DNA of 64,000 bases from Meandrina meandrites (Eukaryota > Cnidaria > Anthozoa > Scleractinia > Meandrinidae). The stretch covers positions 47,145,895 to 47,209,894 of the forward strand of contig OY855905.1 of the NCBI GenBank assembly GCA_963693305.1, given 5' to 3'. Each line of letters opens with the position of its first letter. The stretch's first letter is position 1. The notes below the pieces were generated by a model. The model was not told the origin of the DNA. It searched no databases and saw nothing but the letters and a program-made list of their open reading frames with translations. Made by a program: the position numbers and the translations under genes. Below are positions 46,995-60,232 of the stretch, one piece after another.

Positions 46995-49900
46995 TTACAA
47001 TCCCATTTCTGAGGGAGGCGGAGGCTCATTACTGCTGTCCCCCCCGGAAAGTGCATTTGCCTCAGCCTCCTGTGCCTGAATCTTCCGTCTTCTGCTTCTT
47101 CGAGCTCTTAGTTTCTCCTGTAATCCTTGCTCCACACGAGCTTTGTTCAATTCCTGTGCCTTCTCAAACTCTGCCAGTTCCTCTTCATGTTGTTTCTTGA
47201 GTTGATCAATGTTACCAAAAAGATCTTCTTGAGTTGGAGGAGGTGCAAGTTCCGACAAAGCCACTGGTTTGGAGGCAGCTTCATTGCTGTTGTCGGCACC
47301 TGCTTCTGCCTCACCTGGAGGCTGCTCTCCCTCAGGAGGGGCCTCGCCGTCTCCAGAAGGTGGGGCTTCTGTAGGTACCCCTTCTTTATCCTCTGGTTCT
47401 GGGGCTTGATCATCGCCCTCTTCCTTGGCAACCTCTCCAGGCTTGGCAATATCTGCTTCTCCAGCTGAGGAATCATCTTCTGCCGCAAGTTCGTCTTTCT
47501 TTACTTCCAGCTGGAGGTAAAATGCAAAATACATCATTAAAGAAATATTAAAATAGTTCTTGATCTTTTAATGTCATTTTTGGGTAACTGGAACTTGAAA
47601 TGCTACGCTGAAATGAAAAGCTGACGTCATTATTGGGTTTTCTTATAATCAGTAAAGACTGTGTATTCGTTTTGTACAAAAAGTTCAATCTCATACTCAA
47701 TGATAGTGATTTGAACTGTAAATGGGCTTTGAGAAAGTCCATATCTTAGTGAATTCCAACTGCGAATTCAGCTAAATAAACATGCTGTTATTCCATACAA
47801 GGTTTAATCCAGTTGCATGTCACATGTGTTACAAGTATCTAGGCAGCTTGTTTTTAAAATTATTAACCCATCAGACATGGGTTTAAATTGAGTTTATCGT
47901 GACCGCATGTGCATAAGAGTCAAAATTTTCAAGTTATTAAAACCACCCTATTCAACATACCTCCAGTTCAACTCCAAGTTTCTCCTTGACTTTAGTTTTG
48001 ATCAAATTCATCCGCTCCTCCTTCAGTTCATAGTACTTGTCATGAAACTGTTGCTTAACTTCTGCCAGGTCTTTAGAAATGGTCTCATTCAAAACACGAT
48101 CAACCCATTGAAGCAGGTTAGAACTTTTTGAGAACATTGATGCAAATATATAATATGACTTCTGGTAGTTCTGTGGTATATTGACATCATTAAAAATTGA
48201 GTTTGTGACGGCCTGCAGAGCCTGTTATGAACGGAAGCAACAAATAAATTGAAATTAATCAAAAAAAAAATAATTATATTGACAAAGATGTACATAGTCT
48301 TCTGTTTTCATGAGCATGGGAAAAGAAAAAGAATACTGGTAATAAAATATTCTAGATTCATGTGGCAAACTGCCAGGGTTGGCAATGCCAAGTGTCTTGT
48401 GAGAAGAAAGAGAAATGAACTAAGAGGAAAATTTTTAGAGCTTGATTAATCAAATGGGAAAGATATTTTTCCATTGCTATGCGCACGGCAGTCCCAAAAG
48501 AAAAATTCTGAGTCCCAAACAGCAATCGGAACAATCATATGAACTATCTGCATGCCATTCAAAGCTCTTATTGAGCTACATGGAGACTTGTGGCAAGCTA
48601 TAGTCCATGTATTCTAGATGTAATATATCAAACACGAGACAGCGTGTTTCATCACATTTCCAAACACCGAGAAGAGAGTTGAAAATACGACACGCAGCAG
48701 AGTATTTTTGACGAACGTCGAGGTGTTTTGAAATGTGATGAAACACTCTGTTGAGTGTTTGATATATCTTCTCAATCGCTTTGTTTTAACTAGATGAATT
48801 ATAAATGAGTTTGAGAATAACATGTGACATGCTGCCTGCATATACTGCTTGGATCACCAATGTCAAAAGCCTCCTTTGCAGATCCAGAGATAGAGGAATT
48901 CTTTACATCAGTAAAGAAAATGTGCAAGAAAACTTAAGATATTCTATTCACCTTTCTTATGGGATATCCACCACCCCCTCCCTCCAGGCCCATCCTGTAT
49001 AATCAACCCCCTCCCCCCAACCACATCCTGCATGCCCATCAACATAATTGTACTAAAATTGAAATTGCTAGTAATTGGGAAAAATCATCACGACTAACCT
49101 CCACATCATCTTTAGTGCAGTATGGAACATTTACTGGTCTTAGGTTTTCATGAGCACTTTTGATGTTTTGTATTGCTGCAATAAGGTGATTTCTAGTTTC
49201 TGCGACCATCTGATATTTAACCTGTTGAAACCGATGAGTAGACAGAAAATGAAAATCTTTTAATAGAGTTCCAAATTAAGGTAAAAGAGGAAAAGTTCCT
49301 TGGAGTTTTTAACTTCAGTTCAACACTAAGCAGTTTCTCAAACTCGTTTCAACCAATAATGTGCTGTTCCAGAAAATATCCATACCCCTCCCATGGAAGG
49401 TTTTTTGGTTTGAATTCCCCCGCCCCTATAGAAATTCCAGTTAAGCCCCATACTTTCCTTTAAAAATATTGGTTTTTGAGACCCCCCACCCCCTCAGAAA
49501 TTCCATTGACCTTCCATGGGGGTGGGTATGGATTTTTTCTGGGACTGCAAAATCTGCTTTGGGTGTCACTGGAAAGAACTTTCCCTCCTGCAGAACTTGA
49601 GCATGAGTGATGCCATTTTCTGGTATAAGCAGATGATGTCAAAAGTGAAAGAAAGGCCCATACTCGTCAAACGACTGCCGGACTTGGGGTGTTTCAGGTG
49701 TCATGTTATGTTTTTGTTTGTTTTTTTCATTTCTTTCTTTTTATGTTTTTTTTTGGCATTTAAAAAATTAATCAATTAAACAAGCAATCAATCAATCAAT
49801 CATATGGCACAGTGTGTCATTTTTCATTCTTGTGAGAATGTAAAATTTAATTTATTTACCAGTAGACACAGGTCATGTACTTGACATACCACCTTACCTA

Positions 49901-52900
49901 CTATTATCTGTCTTACACTGTTAGTGTTAAAAATATACACTAAAGTGTTGTCATGTGTTTACAACAAAGTCAAAAAAAAAAATTGTTTTAAAATACTTAT
50001 TAATCAATTTATTGTCTCTGCCATGACAGTAATCAAAAACAATGTAAGTCATTTTAAAATAGACAAATTGTATGTGAATATAAATAACCTTACCACCAGA
50101 GTTGTCACACGATGGGTCGCAATCTGAGCCCAGCGACGTGTACTCCAGCTCAGCTGCTTAACAGCGTAATCAAGGTAGACATGAGCACCCCGCCAACGGG
50201 TATTTGCAGCATTGATTCTCTCTTTCCTTTGACCCAGCAGATCAAGTTCCATCTCCAACTTCCACTCCTTGTCACTGCCATATGAATCATTGAATATGCG
50301 CCCCAACAGCTCTTCTTCTTTTTTCCTCAAGCTGTTTAATTCTTCTTGATCTTTCTTGGCGGCAATGACTTCATCGTACAGCTTCTTGTACTGTTGCTTC
50401 ATGCTTTCAAGTTCTTGCAGTGCAATTTCCTGTTTATTTACAGCATCCACATATTCTTGCTTCTCTTTTGCATATTCTGCATTGAGCTGTTCTTGACTAA
50501 CAAACAATGATCGTACATTGAATCCTGAAGTGATGTCCACAACGTCCTGTAATTCTTTGGCACTAAAGAAGCAAAAAAATTCAAAGTTGTGAGCTCATTG
50601 AATTGTCTAGCTGGTTTGTACATTTGCTGACCTGTGAACACCATCAGGGCTCGACACAAACTTTTTGCGCAACACTTTCCACTTTGGAAAGTAAATTTTA
50701 AAATTTTACTTTCCATCTCAAAATTTTACTAATTCCAGAATGGACAACAGTTTCATAGTTGTTAACCTGTTTAATTAAATTATAATAAAAGAATCTTACG
50801 ATGTGTCTCATAGCATTGTTTTAGTCGTTAGAAGTTGAATGTATCATCGTTGCTCCACTAGCTAGACTACATGTAGCCCACTAAGTCCAGGTTGAAGATC
50901 AAACTCAGCCAGTACATAGGCCCTTCAATGCCTCAACTAAAAAAACTGACAAGCTTTATCTCCAGTCTGACTTTATTTATAAATGGCAGAGAATGTGAGA
51001 ATAATGGACGGGTAGCCATTGTTATATGGTTATTCTCATCATTTTCTTGATTTTTTACACACTTTTTCAGCCTTCTAAGCTTAACATTTGCTTTCCATTG
51101 AACCCCAAAACTTGCTTTCCATATCAGGTAAGTATTTTGGTTCAATTTCATTTTTTTTACTTTCCAAGAAGTAGATTTACCTTCCAGTAGAAATCAGGTA
51201 AGTGTTAGTGCTGAGCCCTGACCATGACAGCAGATTTCAAGCCTTTATAAATTTTACAACAGCACAGTGTTTGCAGGTTATTACCCAATATTGTACATCA
51301 CATGCACTTACAATCTAGTACATGCATGCATCTCGGGTTGTACAAAAACAAGCAAGCAATGCAGGAAGGTACTAGGTAGATAGGTGGGTAGGTAGGTAGG
51401 TAGGTAGGTAGGTAGGTAGGTAGGTAGGTAGGTAGGTAGGTAGGTAGGTAGGTAGGTAGGTAGGTAGGTAGGTAGGTAGGTAGGTAGGTAGGAAGGTAGG
51501 TACTAGGTAGGTAGGTAGGTAGGTAGGTAGGTAGGTAGGTAGGTAGGTAGGTAGGTAGGTAGGTAGGTAGGTAGGTACTAGGTAGGTAGGTAGGTACTGG
51601 TTCTTGGAGACCTGCTAGTGCATGAGGGTTAGGGGTTAAGGAAGGTGGGTAGGAGACTGGTTAGTATCTAAAGGTTAATTAACCTTGCTAAAAGGTAAAG
51701 GTAGGTATTAAGTCTGCATACGAGCCCAGTGGCCCAACAGGCCAGAGCTTGTCCTGGTTTCCATAGCATGAAGCGACTACAGTGTAGGAGTATTTCTACT
51801 CCCCCCTGGATGGGGTTACCCCCAGCAGTAATTTGCTGGTACCCTGCATTTATACACCTGGGTAGAGAGAGGCACTATGAGAGTAAAGTGTCTTGCCCAA
51901 GAACACAATGCAGTGCCCCGGCCAGGGCTTGAACCCAGGCTATTCAATTCGGAGTCAAGCGAACCATGCCTCTCAAAACCTTGCTAACAGGCTTGAAAAT
52001 GTATAATCAAATCACACTAAATTAGAGCTTTTGAAATTGAATTAAAAAGAAATTAGCAGAAATGGCAATTTCTGTTGCAGTCATTTTTATATCCCTAGCT
52101 CTAGCTGTTTTGGGGATAAGGGGTGGCACAGTGGTGAGAGACCCAGTTTGATTCCAGGACATGGTGTCATATGTGGGTTGAGTTTGTTTTTGGTTCTCGC
52201 CTTGCTCCGAGGGGTTTTCTCCCGGTTATTACTCCGCTTTAATTTTCCTCCCTCCTGAAAAACAAGAAATTTCTAATTCAATTTGACCTAGAAAGAGGAC
52301 CCACATGAAAACCAGCCAGTGCAATAACACCCAAGTAAATGGTAAAGACTTGGACTCTTTAAACTGAAATATCCATTCAAGTATTAGCAAAGTGATTTTA
52401 TAAAGATTTGTATGTGGTTACCAGTTATTTTGGTCATCACATAATGCTTCTCCTCCCTTGAAGGGGGTGTTATTTTTTAGATTTGGGTCTCAAAAAGGGT
52501 ATCGGTTTTCCTTTAATTTATCCTTAAAGAGAATCAGGGTTACGGAACCTTCAGATCCTGCAATCAATTTGGATTGCGCCAAGGATTGGACTTCGCCAAG
52601 GATTGATTATGGATGCAGTCCAAATGGATTGCAGGCTCTGGGGATGAGAATGGAGAATGGAACCTATGGGGCCCATTCCTACCTGAAATTTATGGAGTGC
52701 CACCTCCCCCCCCCCCCCCCCACCCCTTTACCTCAATTCCTTTTGTTGACTGTGGGGAGGGGGGGAGGGGGAGGATATGAGCATTATTTTCTGGAACCAC
52801 ACATTCCAGAATTTTGTCACAGTTATGATAAAATAGCTTAATACTACCGAATTAGGTAGACTGTTTTTTCGGAGACGCACGAAACAGTTGCCGTTGGCGA

Positions 52901-54552
52901 CAAAGACTTGTGTTTTGGGTCACGTGGGTTAAGCTGTCAAAATGAAAAGGTAAACGCACGTGAGCACATTCCTTTGCTCGTTGTAGAACATCTTGATACT
53001 CGCTCGCGCTTCAACCAGTTCCACTACTTACTGCCCTCCAAAATAACCCGATGCAGGATACCCTCCTTCAGCTATAATCCAATCGACTATGCTGCCTCGT
53101 GGGCTGTCGTCTATACTTTTTCCACAGATAAAAGACCTTCCCTTGCTTTTAACGGAAAAGCCCGCAATCTCTCTTGCCTCAGGAATGTGAAGGAATGTGA
53201 TCACGTGCGCATACCTATGTGGCGTTAGTTGTAAATCATGTGGGTTTGATTCAAAGACGAGTCTCGCCAACGGCAACTGTTTCGCGCGTCTCCGAAAAAG
53301 CAGTCTACCTAATTCGGTAGTATTAACTATTAATAATATGTCTCATACCTGACAGTAAAATGGTTGAATATGGCATCGAGTTGACAAAAATAAATAAGTA
53401 ATGGTAATAGGACTGAGTGGAGTCCAATTCGGTCTGTAATCATACGAGTGATTAACAAAATCGGACGACCGCGTAGCGGGAGTCCGATTTGTTTAATCAC
53501 GAGTATGATTACAGACAGAATTGGACGACACAAAGTCCTGTTACCAATTAATCATAAGTATAACAAAATTCGAGAAAAAATTTAGATAAAGCGAAGCCTA
53601 CTAAGGACTTATCATCACTAAGGCAAAAAAGCCATTCTTGAAGCTGAACGTTTTAGGAATATCAAGAAGTATTTAGTCACAACAAGAAACCAAATAAAGA
53701 GCGCGCGCATGTGCAGCACGCGAACTTTGTTATTGGACACCTTGTTATTGGACACTTTGTTATTGGACACTTTAGCCGCGCGCGCTCCAATTTGGTAAAA
53801 AATAGGGCGTGCTAAGAACCAATCAGATTCGAGAATTTTGTTATAGTTGTGATTAATACATTAAAACAGCTCATATTATAAATTACTCACGTTTGAGCTT
53901 TGAGTTTCTCCACTTTGTCATGACGCTCGGCGATCTTTTTGTGCAGTTCCACCAACCGGGCGTGTTTAATTTGATAACCGTTTTCAGCACCCTTTTCTTC
54001 CAAGTTCTTAACTTGGTTTTCGACTTCCACAAATTCTTTAAGAACATCCTCGCTGAAATTTGGTTTATCATGTTCTTGCTCTTGGTTGTTGATTTCTTCG
54101 GAAGTGACGGCTGCACCTTGTGTTGTTGTTTCGTCAGGAGTGTCCTCTGATTTCGGTTCCTCCTGAACAGCTACTGGTTCTTCACTGTCTTTGTTGTTGT
54201 TCGATTCAAGGGCTTCTGTGTTTTGTACATTTTCCGGTTGCTCGGTGTCGGCTTTAACAGGCTGCAATTCGACTTGAACAGGCGTGTTTCCTCCCGGAGC
54301 TGTTTCGGGACGACTCTTCTTGGACTTTGCACTGCTTGACCTACTACTGCTACTAGAGCTGCTACTCTTGGACGAAGCTGAGTCTTTTCTCTTTACTGCG
54401 GGACTTTCTTGTCGAATCTCCTCTGGACGTTGCGGCTGATTCTGTTGTTCATTTTGACGCGGTGATTGTGCCGGAGGTGATTCTCTTTTCACGTCTCCAT
54501 TTCGAACAGCGTTGTTTTCGGCGGGCACTTGTTGTGAGGATCCGCACCCCAT
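46995..54552 (-). CDS. Probable N-myristoylated coiled-coil protein, 5 exons, unassigned
   Basis: The 676-residue product comes from five exons in consistent phase: 54552-53891, 50562-50094, 49221-49099, 48221-47961 and 47510-46995 (TAA). It starts MGCGSSQQ: Gly2 fits N-myristoylation and Cys3 palmitoylation, so membrane attachment is likely. Residues 10-170 are low-complexity with a poly-Ser tract (about 60-75) and acidic stretches. Heptad-rich helix follows ([39 protein letters not shown]), then a more conserved-looking part ([53 protein letters not shown]). The end is acidic Pro/Glu-rich, then a basic helix ([17 protein letters not shown]). I do not recognise the family. AATAAA lies about 10 nt after the stop. 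It is head to head with SLC25A42. Confidence 0.85.
48623..48768. repeat. Hairpin in intron of the coiled-coil gene
   Basis: Outer arms ATATATCAAACAC / GTGTTTGATATAT and GTGTTTCATCACATTTC / GAAATGTGATGAAACAC surround a diverged centre with ACGACACGC. It lies between exons 3 and 4. Confidence 0.85.
49367..49544. mobile_element. MITE with CCAGAAAATATCCATACCCC end
   Basis: The left end TTCCAGAAAATATCCATACC is mirrored at right by GGTATGGATTTTTTCTGG. It is about 180 bp, in intron 2 of the coiled-coil gene. A longer relative is at 59384-59883 and a damaged one near 52640-52800. Confidence 0.75.
51366..51598 (+). repeat. (GGTA)n microsatellite with TACTAGG interruptions
   Basis: About 230 bp of TAGG units broken three times by GGTACTAGG. 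It lies in intron 1 of the coiled-coil gene and directly precedes a SINE copy. Confidence 0.97.
51690..51975 (-). mobile_element. tRNA-derived SINE, family 1, damaged head
   Basis: The body matches 10048-10386 (GTCTGCATACGAGC, CATAGCATGAAGCGACTA, GAGAGAGGCACTATGAGAGT). The tRNA-like head is eroded. Confidence 0.85.
52110..52300 (+). mobile_element. tRNA-derived SINE, family 2, partial
   Basis: Shares GTCATATGTGGGTTGAGTTT and the GCTCCGAGGGGTTTTCTCC region with the copy at 40447-40690, on the opposite strand. The B box is mutated (GTTTGATTCC). Confidence 0.75.
52842..53322. mobile_element. TTAA-flanked MITE with roughly 60-bp ends
   Basis: The 481-bp element starts TACTACCGAATTAGGTAGAC and ends with the inverse, GTCTACCTAATTCGGTAGTA. 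The long inverted ends continue through CGGAGACGC and ACAGTTGCCGTTGGCGA. TTAA flanks both sides (52838-52841 and 53323-53326), as in piggyBac-type insertions. The internal frame 52908-53228 has no transposase motif. Confidence 0.85.
53403..53845 (-). mobile_element. R1 composite element, copy C
   Basis: Reverse copy of 6838-7262 with the complete hairpin part (53403-53550, GGTAATAGGACT to GTCCTGTTACC, centre GACCGCGTAGCGGGAGTC) and three tandem TTATTGGACAC repeats. It lies just inside intron 1 of the coiled-coil gene, 46 bp from the exon 1 donor. Confidence 0.8.
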
Positions 54553-56097
54553 CTTAATTTGGATATATTACCTTAACAGAACAGATTCCTTGTGGTTAGT
54601 TATCTTCCCTAACGTGTGCATAAACAATCAGCGAACCTTTACTTTAAAACACCGACGCGAAGTAAATTTTCGATTTGTTGATAAAACAAAAATTAGTAAA
54701 CTTGCTTCTGTAGGCTAACCTTGCAAGTTTCTTAAAAGAAAACTATTCCCAATACTATTGTTATAAATTATACTCAGATATTGCGCCAACGTAACGGAGC
54801 GATTACTGTACGAAGTCGATAAACCTAACGTTCATTCGATCGAATAAACAAGATCACGTACTATACGATCGCCATCGATCACTGATTTCACTTACCCTCC
54901 TACAGCTCAGAGGGTGAAATTCAAAAACATAAAAGGTCTACATAAACAGTAGACTAATTATTTCCCTCACACTACAACTTCAAACTTTGACGAAGCAACA
55001 CCAATGTCTGAAATGAGATTTTGTACAAGACAAGATGGCGAACACTTTGGTATATTTAGAAATCTGTTGCCATAGTTATGGGACAACAGTTTCCCGCCAG
55101 CCAGTGGCTGAAGCTCTTGCAAACAATAACCCTCAGTTGGACCATGCAAATTTTTTGTTGTGCGATTTCACGGCATTTATCGATTTTTCACATCAGAAAA
55201 TATCACCGAAATTCTACTGTCACAGTTTTTATTTACGTTTAATATATAGTTATCCCAGCTTAGTTTACTCTAAACTGGCTTATACGACCACAGAGATTTG
55301 AGTTCTCCATGGTGATACCAAAACATTTATCTGGCGAATTGTTCTTTCTCTCGGTGAGGTGTAAATGTTATTTCTTTATATGCAAGATTAATTTCAGACA
55401 AAAGAAGTATAATGAATAGTAATGGCAGTTTATATGATCTCACGAGGTTAACCCTTATCCTGCCTTACAAGTATAAGCTTCTTATATCACCCCTAAATTT
55501 CAGAGTTTTCGCCTTATAGTTGGACTGAATATGAAGCTACGTCTTTCTGATTACGTACTTTATAATTAAAAGTGCCTTTAGACTGCTCTAGCCTGTTTTG
55601 TTGTTGTTGTTGTTGTTGTTGTTTGACTAACTAGTTCGTTCCCTCTGGAACCCAATGAGAAAAATTTTCTGTTTCTATCCCTGGCCAAGCGGTAACGCAA
55701 GTGGACGCGAGTAGTCGCACTTCCCAAGTTGAACTTGTGTACAGACCTGCGTTGGTGTAATGAGTGATTTCTTTGAATGCACCTCATCGACGCCTTTCAA
55801 TCTCGTCAATATTTCTAAATACGTCATGAACTCAAGGAATTTGAAACGTCACTCCCGCCAAAGGTTGCCAAAGGTGACAATATCTTGCAATTGATGACGT
55901 CATGCGAATTACTCAATATTACAGAACTTCTTGTTGCGTCATCATGTTAGTTTCCAGTTTTCCGCATAGAATGAGAGGTGGAACAAAATGGCGGACTCAC
56001 CTCGCTACTGAAATTACATGGTTTGTGTGTGTAGTTTGTACTGAAAATGTATTAATAGATAGAATTTATATGGATTCGCGAAGTGTTGGAAAATCAA
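54553..56097. promoter_or_regulatory. Shared upstream region of two divergent genes
   Basis: The 1.5 kb separates the start codons of the minus-strand coiled-coil gene and plus-strand SLC25A42, so both promoters must lie here. I see no TATA box at a convincing place. A (TTG)n tract (about 55600-55622) and a partial copy of the 9395-9665 repeat (55675-55760) are present. Confidence 0.5.
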
Positions 56098-56105
56098 ATG
56101 GTTAA
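56070..56105 (+). other. Upstream ORF overlapping the SLC25A42 start
   Basis: ATG at 56070 opens an 11-codon frame ([11 protein letters not shown]) whose stop at 56103-56105 lies just past the SLC25A42 ATG at 56098, in another frame. If this ATG is in the mRNA it would lower initiation at the main start. Confidence 0.4.
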
Positions 56106-59100
56106 AGTTCAAAATAAGGAGCCGATTCTTCACGGGGACGTTGAACAGCATGGTCAGATAGCACACGGCGAGTGGTATTTGAGGAGTCATAGACGACGCG
56201 ACGTTTATGACTCTTCAGATCAGGACGTAAACATCAGGACAGAATTTAAAGAAGTGATCAGCTCCCTGAGCGCCGGAGCCGTCGCTGGAGCGGTCGCAAA
56301 GACGACGATTGCGCCGTTGGATCGGACAAAGATCATCTTTCAAAGTGAGTGATCTGTGATAGTTTTGATTTAGGAGAAGGTTCTGTAATAAATTGTCAAT
56401 CTGTGTTCGCTAATGATGATCACGCTTTTAGATTGCATAGTTACATGATATGTTTGTACTGAACGCACTTTTTGAAGCGACAACATTATTTCATTTGTGA
56501 TCATTTTGAACTTTGACCCTTGAATTCAAAGTTTTCTTAATTATTCCCGGCGTGCCCAATCGATGAAATTCGATAATCGTTAAAATCGATTGTAATCGGT
56601 AATAGTCGATAGTAATTAATCGATTGATATCGGAAATTGATGAAAATCGAAGATCGAAAGAGTTGTGAGTATCGATTTTCACCGATTTTCATCAATTTTT
56701 ATCGATTATATCGATTGTTAATGATAATTGTTTTATAATGATTTCAGATACGTTTGCGCTATGCATTAACTTCCGGCTCCTTCAAATAACAAGAGATCCG
56801 GCCATTTTCCCCATTTTTTCACGTATAACACGGAAAATTCTCTACTAGTAGTACGTTCATTTCGCATGATTTCGATGACAAGCAAGACTGGAAGACTTTG
56901 GCAAGACTAGCTTGAGTCCACGCGGACAGATGCGTAGCATATCCGCTTACACCAGGGACTTACAAAATGTTGTAAGAATTCATAAATGGTTCATTTATTA
57001 AAACTGATAATAATCGATGAAATCGATAAAAATCGATACAATTAAGAGGACTTGAGATTGTGAGTATCGATTCTTATCACTTGGTGAAACCAATATAGGT
57101 GGGTGAGAGTGAGACTAAAATGTGAGGTGGTGCACTGAATGTGTAGAATAATCTACATGTATGTGAAGAAGATATTTCTGCTTGAACTATGTAATTTTGT
57201 TGATACTGTTGCTTGGTGTGGCAATTGTTCTGTAATTATTGTTATTATTATTATAATATTATTTTGTTTCTTTGTTTGTTTTTGTGATCATGCAAAATCT
57301 ATTAAACTAAAAATTTCTGTTCACATTTAGTAAGATCTACATTGTACAAAGCGTGTATTTTAATACAAAGTGTACCAGCTTGTTGTAGAGCCGGTTTACA
57401 CAACAAAGGTTCTGGTCAGGGCACCTCTAAACTTTAGCTTGCATGCTTGCAGTCAATGCACTTCATGCGTGATTGCACAACTTCAAACATTCATAAAATA
57501 TTTTCATTTCATTTTTCATGTTGAAATCATTTGTTGAACCTTCAATTGAACAAATGTAAATCAAATTGATAGTATTTAAAAACCCATGGTAAAATTGAAA
57601 ATAAGACATCTGACGTTATAACAGATGATAAACTTTAGCTTGCATGCTTGCAGTCAATGCACTTCATGCGTGATTGCACAATTTCAAACATTCATAAAAT
57701 ATTTTCATTTCATTTTTCATGTTGAAATCATTTGTTGAACCTTCAATTGAACAAATGTAAATCAAATTGATAGTATTTAAAAACCCATGGTAAAATTGAA
57801 AATAAGACATCTGACGTTATAACAGATGATAAACTTTAGCTTGCATGCTTGCAGTCAATGCACTTCATGCGTGATTGCACAACTTCAAACATTCATAAAA
57901 TATTTTCATTTCATTTTTCATGTTGAAATCATTTGTTGAACCTTCAATTGAACAAATGTAAATCAAATTGATAGTATTTAAAAACCCATGGTAAAATTGA
58001 AAATAAGACATCTGACGTTATAACAGATGATAAACTTTAGCTTGCATGCTTGCAGTCAATGCACTTCATGCGTGATTGCACAACTTCAAACATTCATAAA
58101 ATATTTTCATTTCATTTTTCATGTTGAAATCATTTGTTGAACCTTCAATTGAACAAATGTAAATCAAATTGATAGTATTTAAAAACCCATGGTAAAATTG
58201 AAAATAAGACATCTGACGTTATAACAGATGATAAATTTTTTAAGATTATTTTTTAGCTGTGTGCCGTTTTTTTCGTGCAGTGTTGCATTATGTGCTCATT
58301 CCTTCTTGGAAGAGTCCCTTTCCAAGCTTGGTAAACCATTGACTCTGTGTGTCATGGAAGAGATTGTTGATCTGTACAATAATGGAGTACAGTGTGTAGG
58401 AGTATCAGAGATTTCCCACAGCATGAGGCTAACAAAAGAAGCAGTTCACAAAGTCATGCTGCACTTTGACCTCTCCAGCATGACACAGCCATTTTCTTGT
58501 GGATGCAGTAAGCCTATATTGATAACAGATGATTCTCTTGAAGGAATCAAAATTTGGAAACTTCAGAAGCCAAATCTTTAATATGTGAAGGTATTTGTAT
58601 GCCGTCAAAAGTTCCAGCCATTGCTGATTAGGCAAATCAAGGCTGTGCTCTAGGGAAAATTAAAAGGAGCCCAAAGGTTCCAAACTATGAGAACATGTTT
58701 TGGTAGCGGTTATTACAGCGATGGTTATTGAGGACAACCAAGGTTGTGTTCGCTCAGCAAATGCAATGGCATTGTTGTGCTCTCCATCTTTATCTTTATA
58801 AGAATTCCTGCCATTTTTAGTAGTTTCAGCGCAAAATCTACAACGGAATGATTAAATTATTTGAAACGTGATTCTTATCTTTCAATCTCTTGGTGAAGGC
58901 ATGTCAATCAAATTCATTGATGAAATGTGCACATGAATATTGGAACCTTACATGTACATCGCCAAGCGTTCATGGGTGAAGCATGTTGACTGTAATAAGG
59001 TTGCTTTAATAAACTAATTTTAATTTGTGTTTGTGTATACTAACATGACAGTTGTTTATTCATAGCCTCCAACAGACAGTTCTCAGTAAAGGTATGTTTA

Positions 59101-60197
59101 GTAAACTATTTTCACTGATAACTACATGTACATATGTACATTTGTATGTACAGTGTAGGTTTACATGTATGGTATGTTACGAGTTAAACAGTATTTTTGT
59201 TTAAAAATTGTTCAAACCAGGAATATTTCATAACTGTTTTTTTTTTTCATAATAAAATTAATTAATAATACTGGGGAAAACCTGACTGTATGGCCTGAAA
59301 AAATAATTCAAGTGACCTCAAATCACAGTTCTTGTCTCCCTCATGGTTTCTGCATTTTATTCATAAAATGTATTGAAATGTTTGGTTCCAGAAAATATCC
59401 ATGCCCCAACTGCAGAGCAAATTGGAAATTCCAGAGGGGTGGGGGAGGGGGACTTCAAAGGCCCAGGAAATTATGGACAGGAGGGGGGTGGGGGTGGTTG
59501 TCAGCAAAATTATGTTTCCAGATGGTGAAGTTTGATGCAGTGCAAATTAGTTTCAAAATTGTTCCTAATACCCACTCTGAAAATCTTTTACATAGAAAAA
59601 ATAGCAGCCTAGGTTTTGGATGCATGATCATTTTACATTTTAAACAGGGTTTCTTCCTCCTGAAAGCACACTGAAAGCTAACAAGTTCACAGAAAGCCTC
59701 CATGTTTTTCTGTGGATGCGACCGGGGGTGGGGGTAGGGGGGATATGAAAAAACTTTTGGAAATTCCAGAGGGGAGGTGGGTTTATTGTTCTTGACAAAA
59801 ATGGAAAAATAAGAGGGGGGGGGGGGGGGGGGGTCTGATCTGAAATTCCCTTCATGGTGGGGGTATGGATATTTTTTGGAACCACCCAATGTTCATCCTT
59901 CCATCCATCGAAAAGCAACTGGTTGAGCACTGGTTTTTGTAAATAACAAATGACATTTGGCAGAAGGTAAAATAATACTCATTTTCATTCCTTGTAAAAG
60001 AAACATTGTGAAGTTAGTACAGTTTATTTTGTGTTTTTATTTTCTCTTCTCCTCACATTCAGTTTGAAGTAATATCTTAATTTTAATTTTAAGTAAATTT
60101 TAGACACGGCCTCCATGAAAAGCAGACTTTTCTTTTTTTCGTTATTTGAATTCGTTGTTATTAAATTTTTGTAGTCAGTTAGATAGGTAGATAGTCC

Positions 60198-60232
<35 letters not shown>

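Noticed and set aside
47127..47488. Two 113-residue frames overlapping the coiled-coil gene
   Set aside because: They are other-frame shadows of its last exon.
52908..53228. 106-residue frame inside the TTAA element
   Set aside because: No transposase motif; the surrounding element is a non-autonomous MITE.
57429..58232. CRISPR-like array
   Set aside because: Repeats are contiguous 201-bp units with no unique spacers, in a eukaryotic intron.
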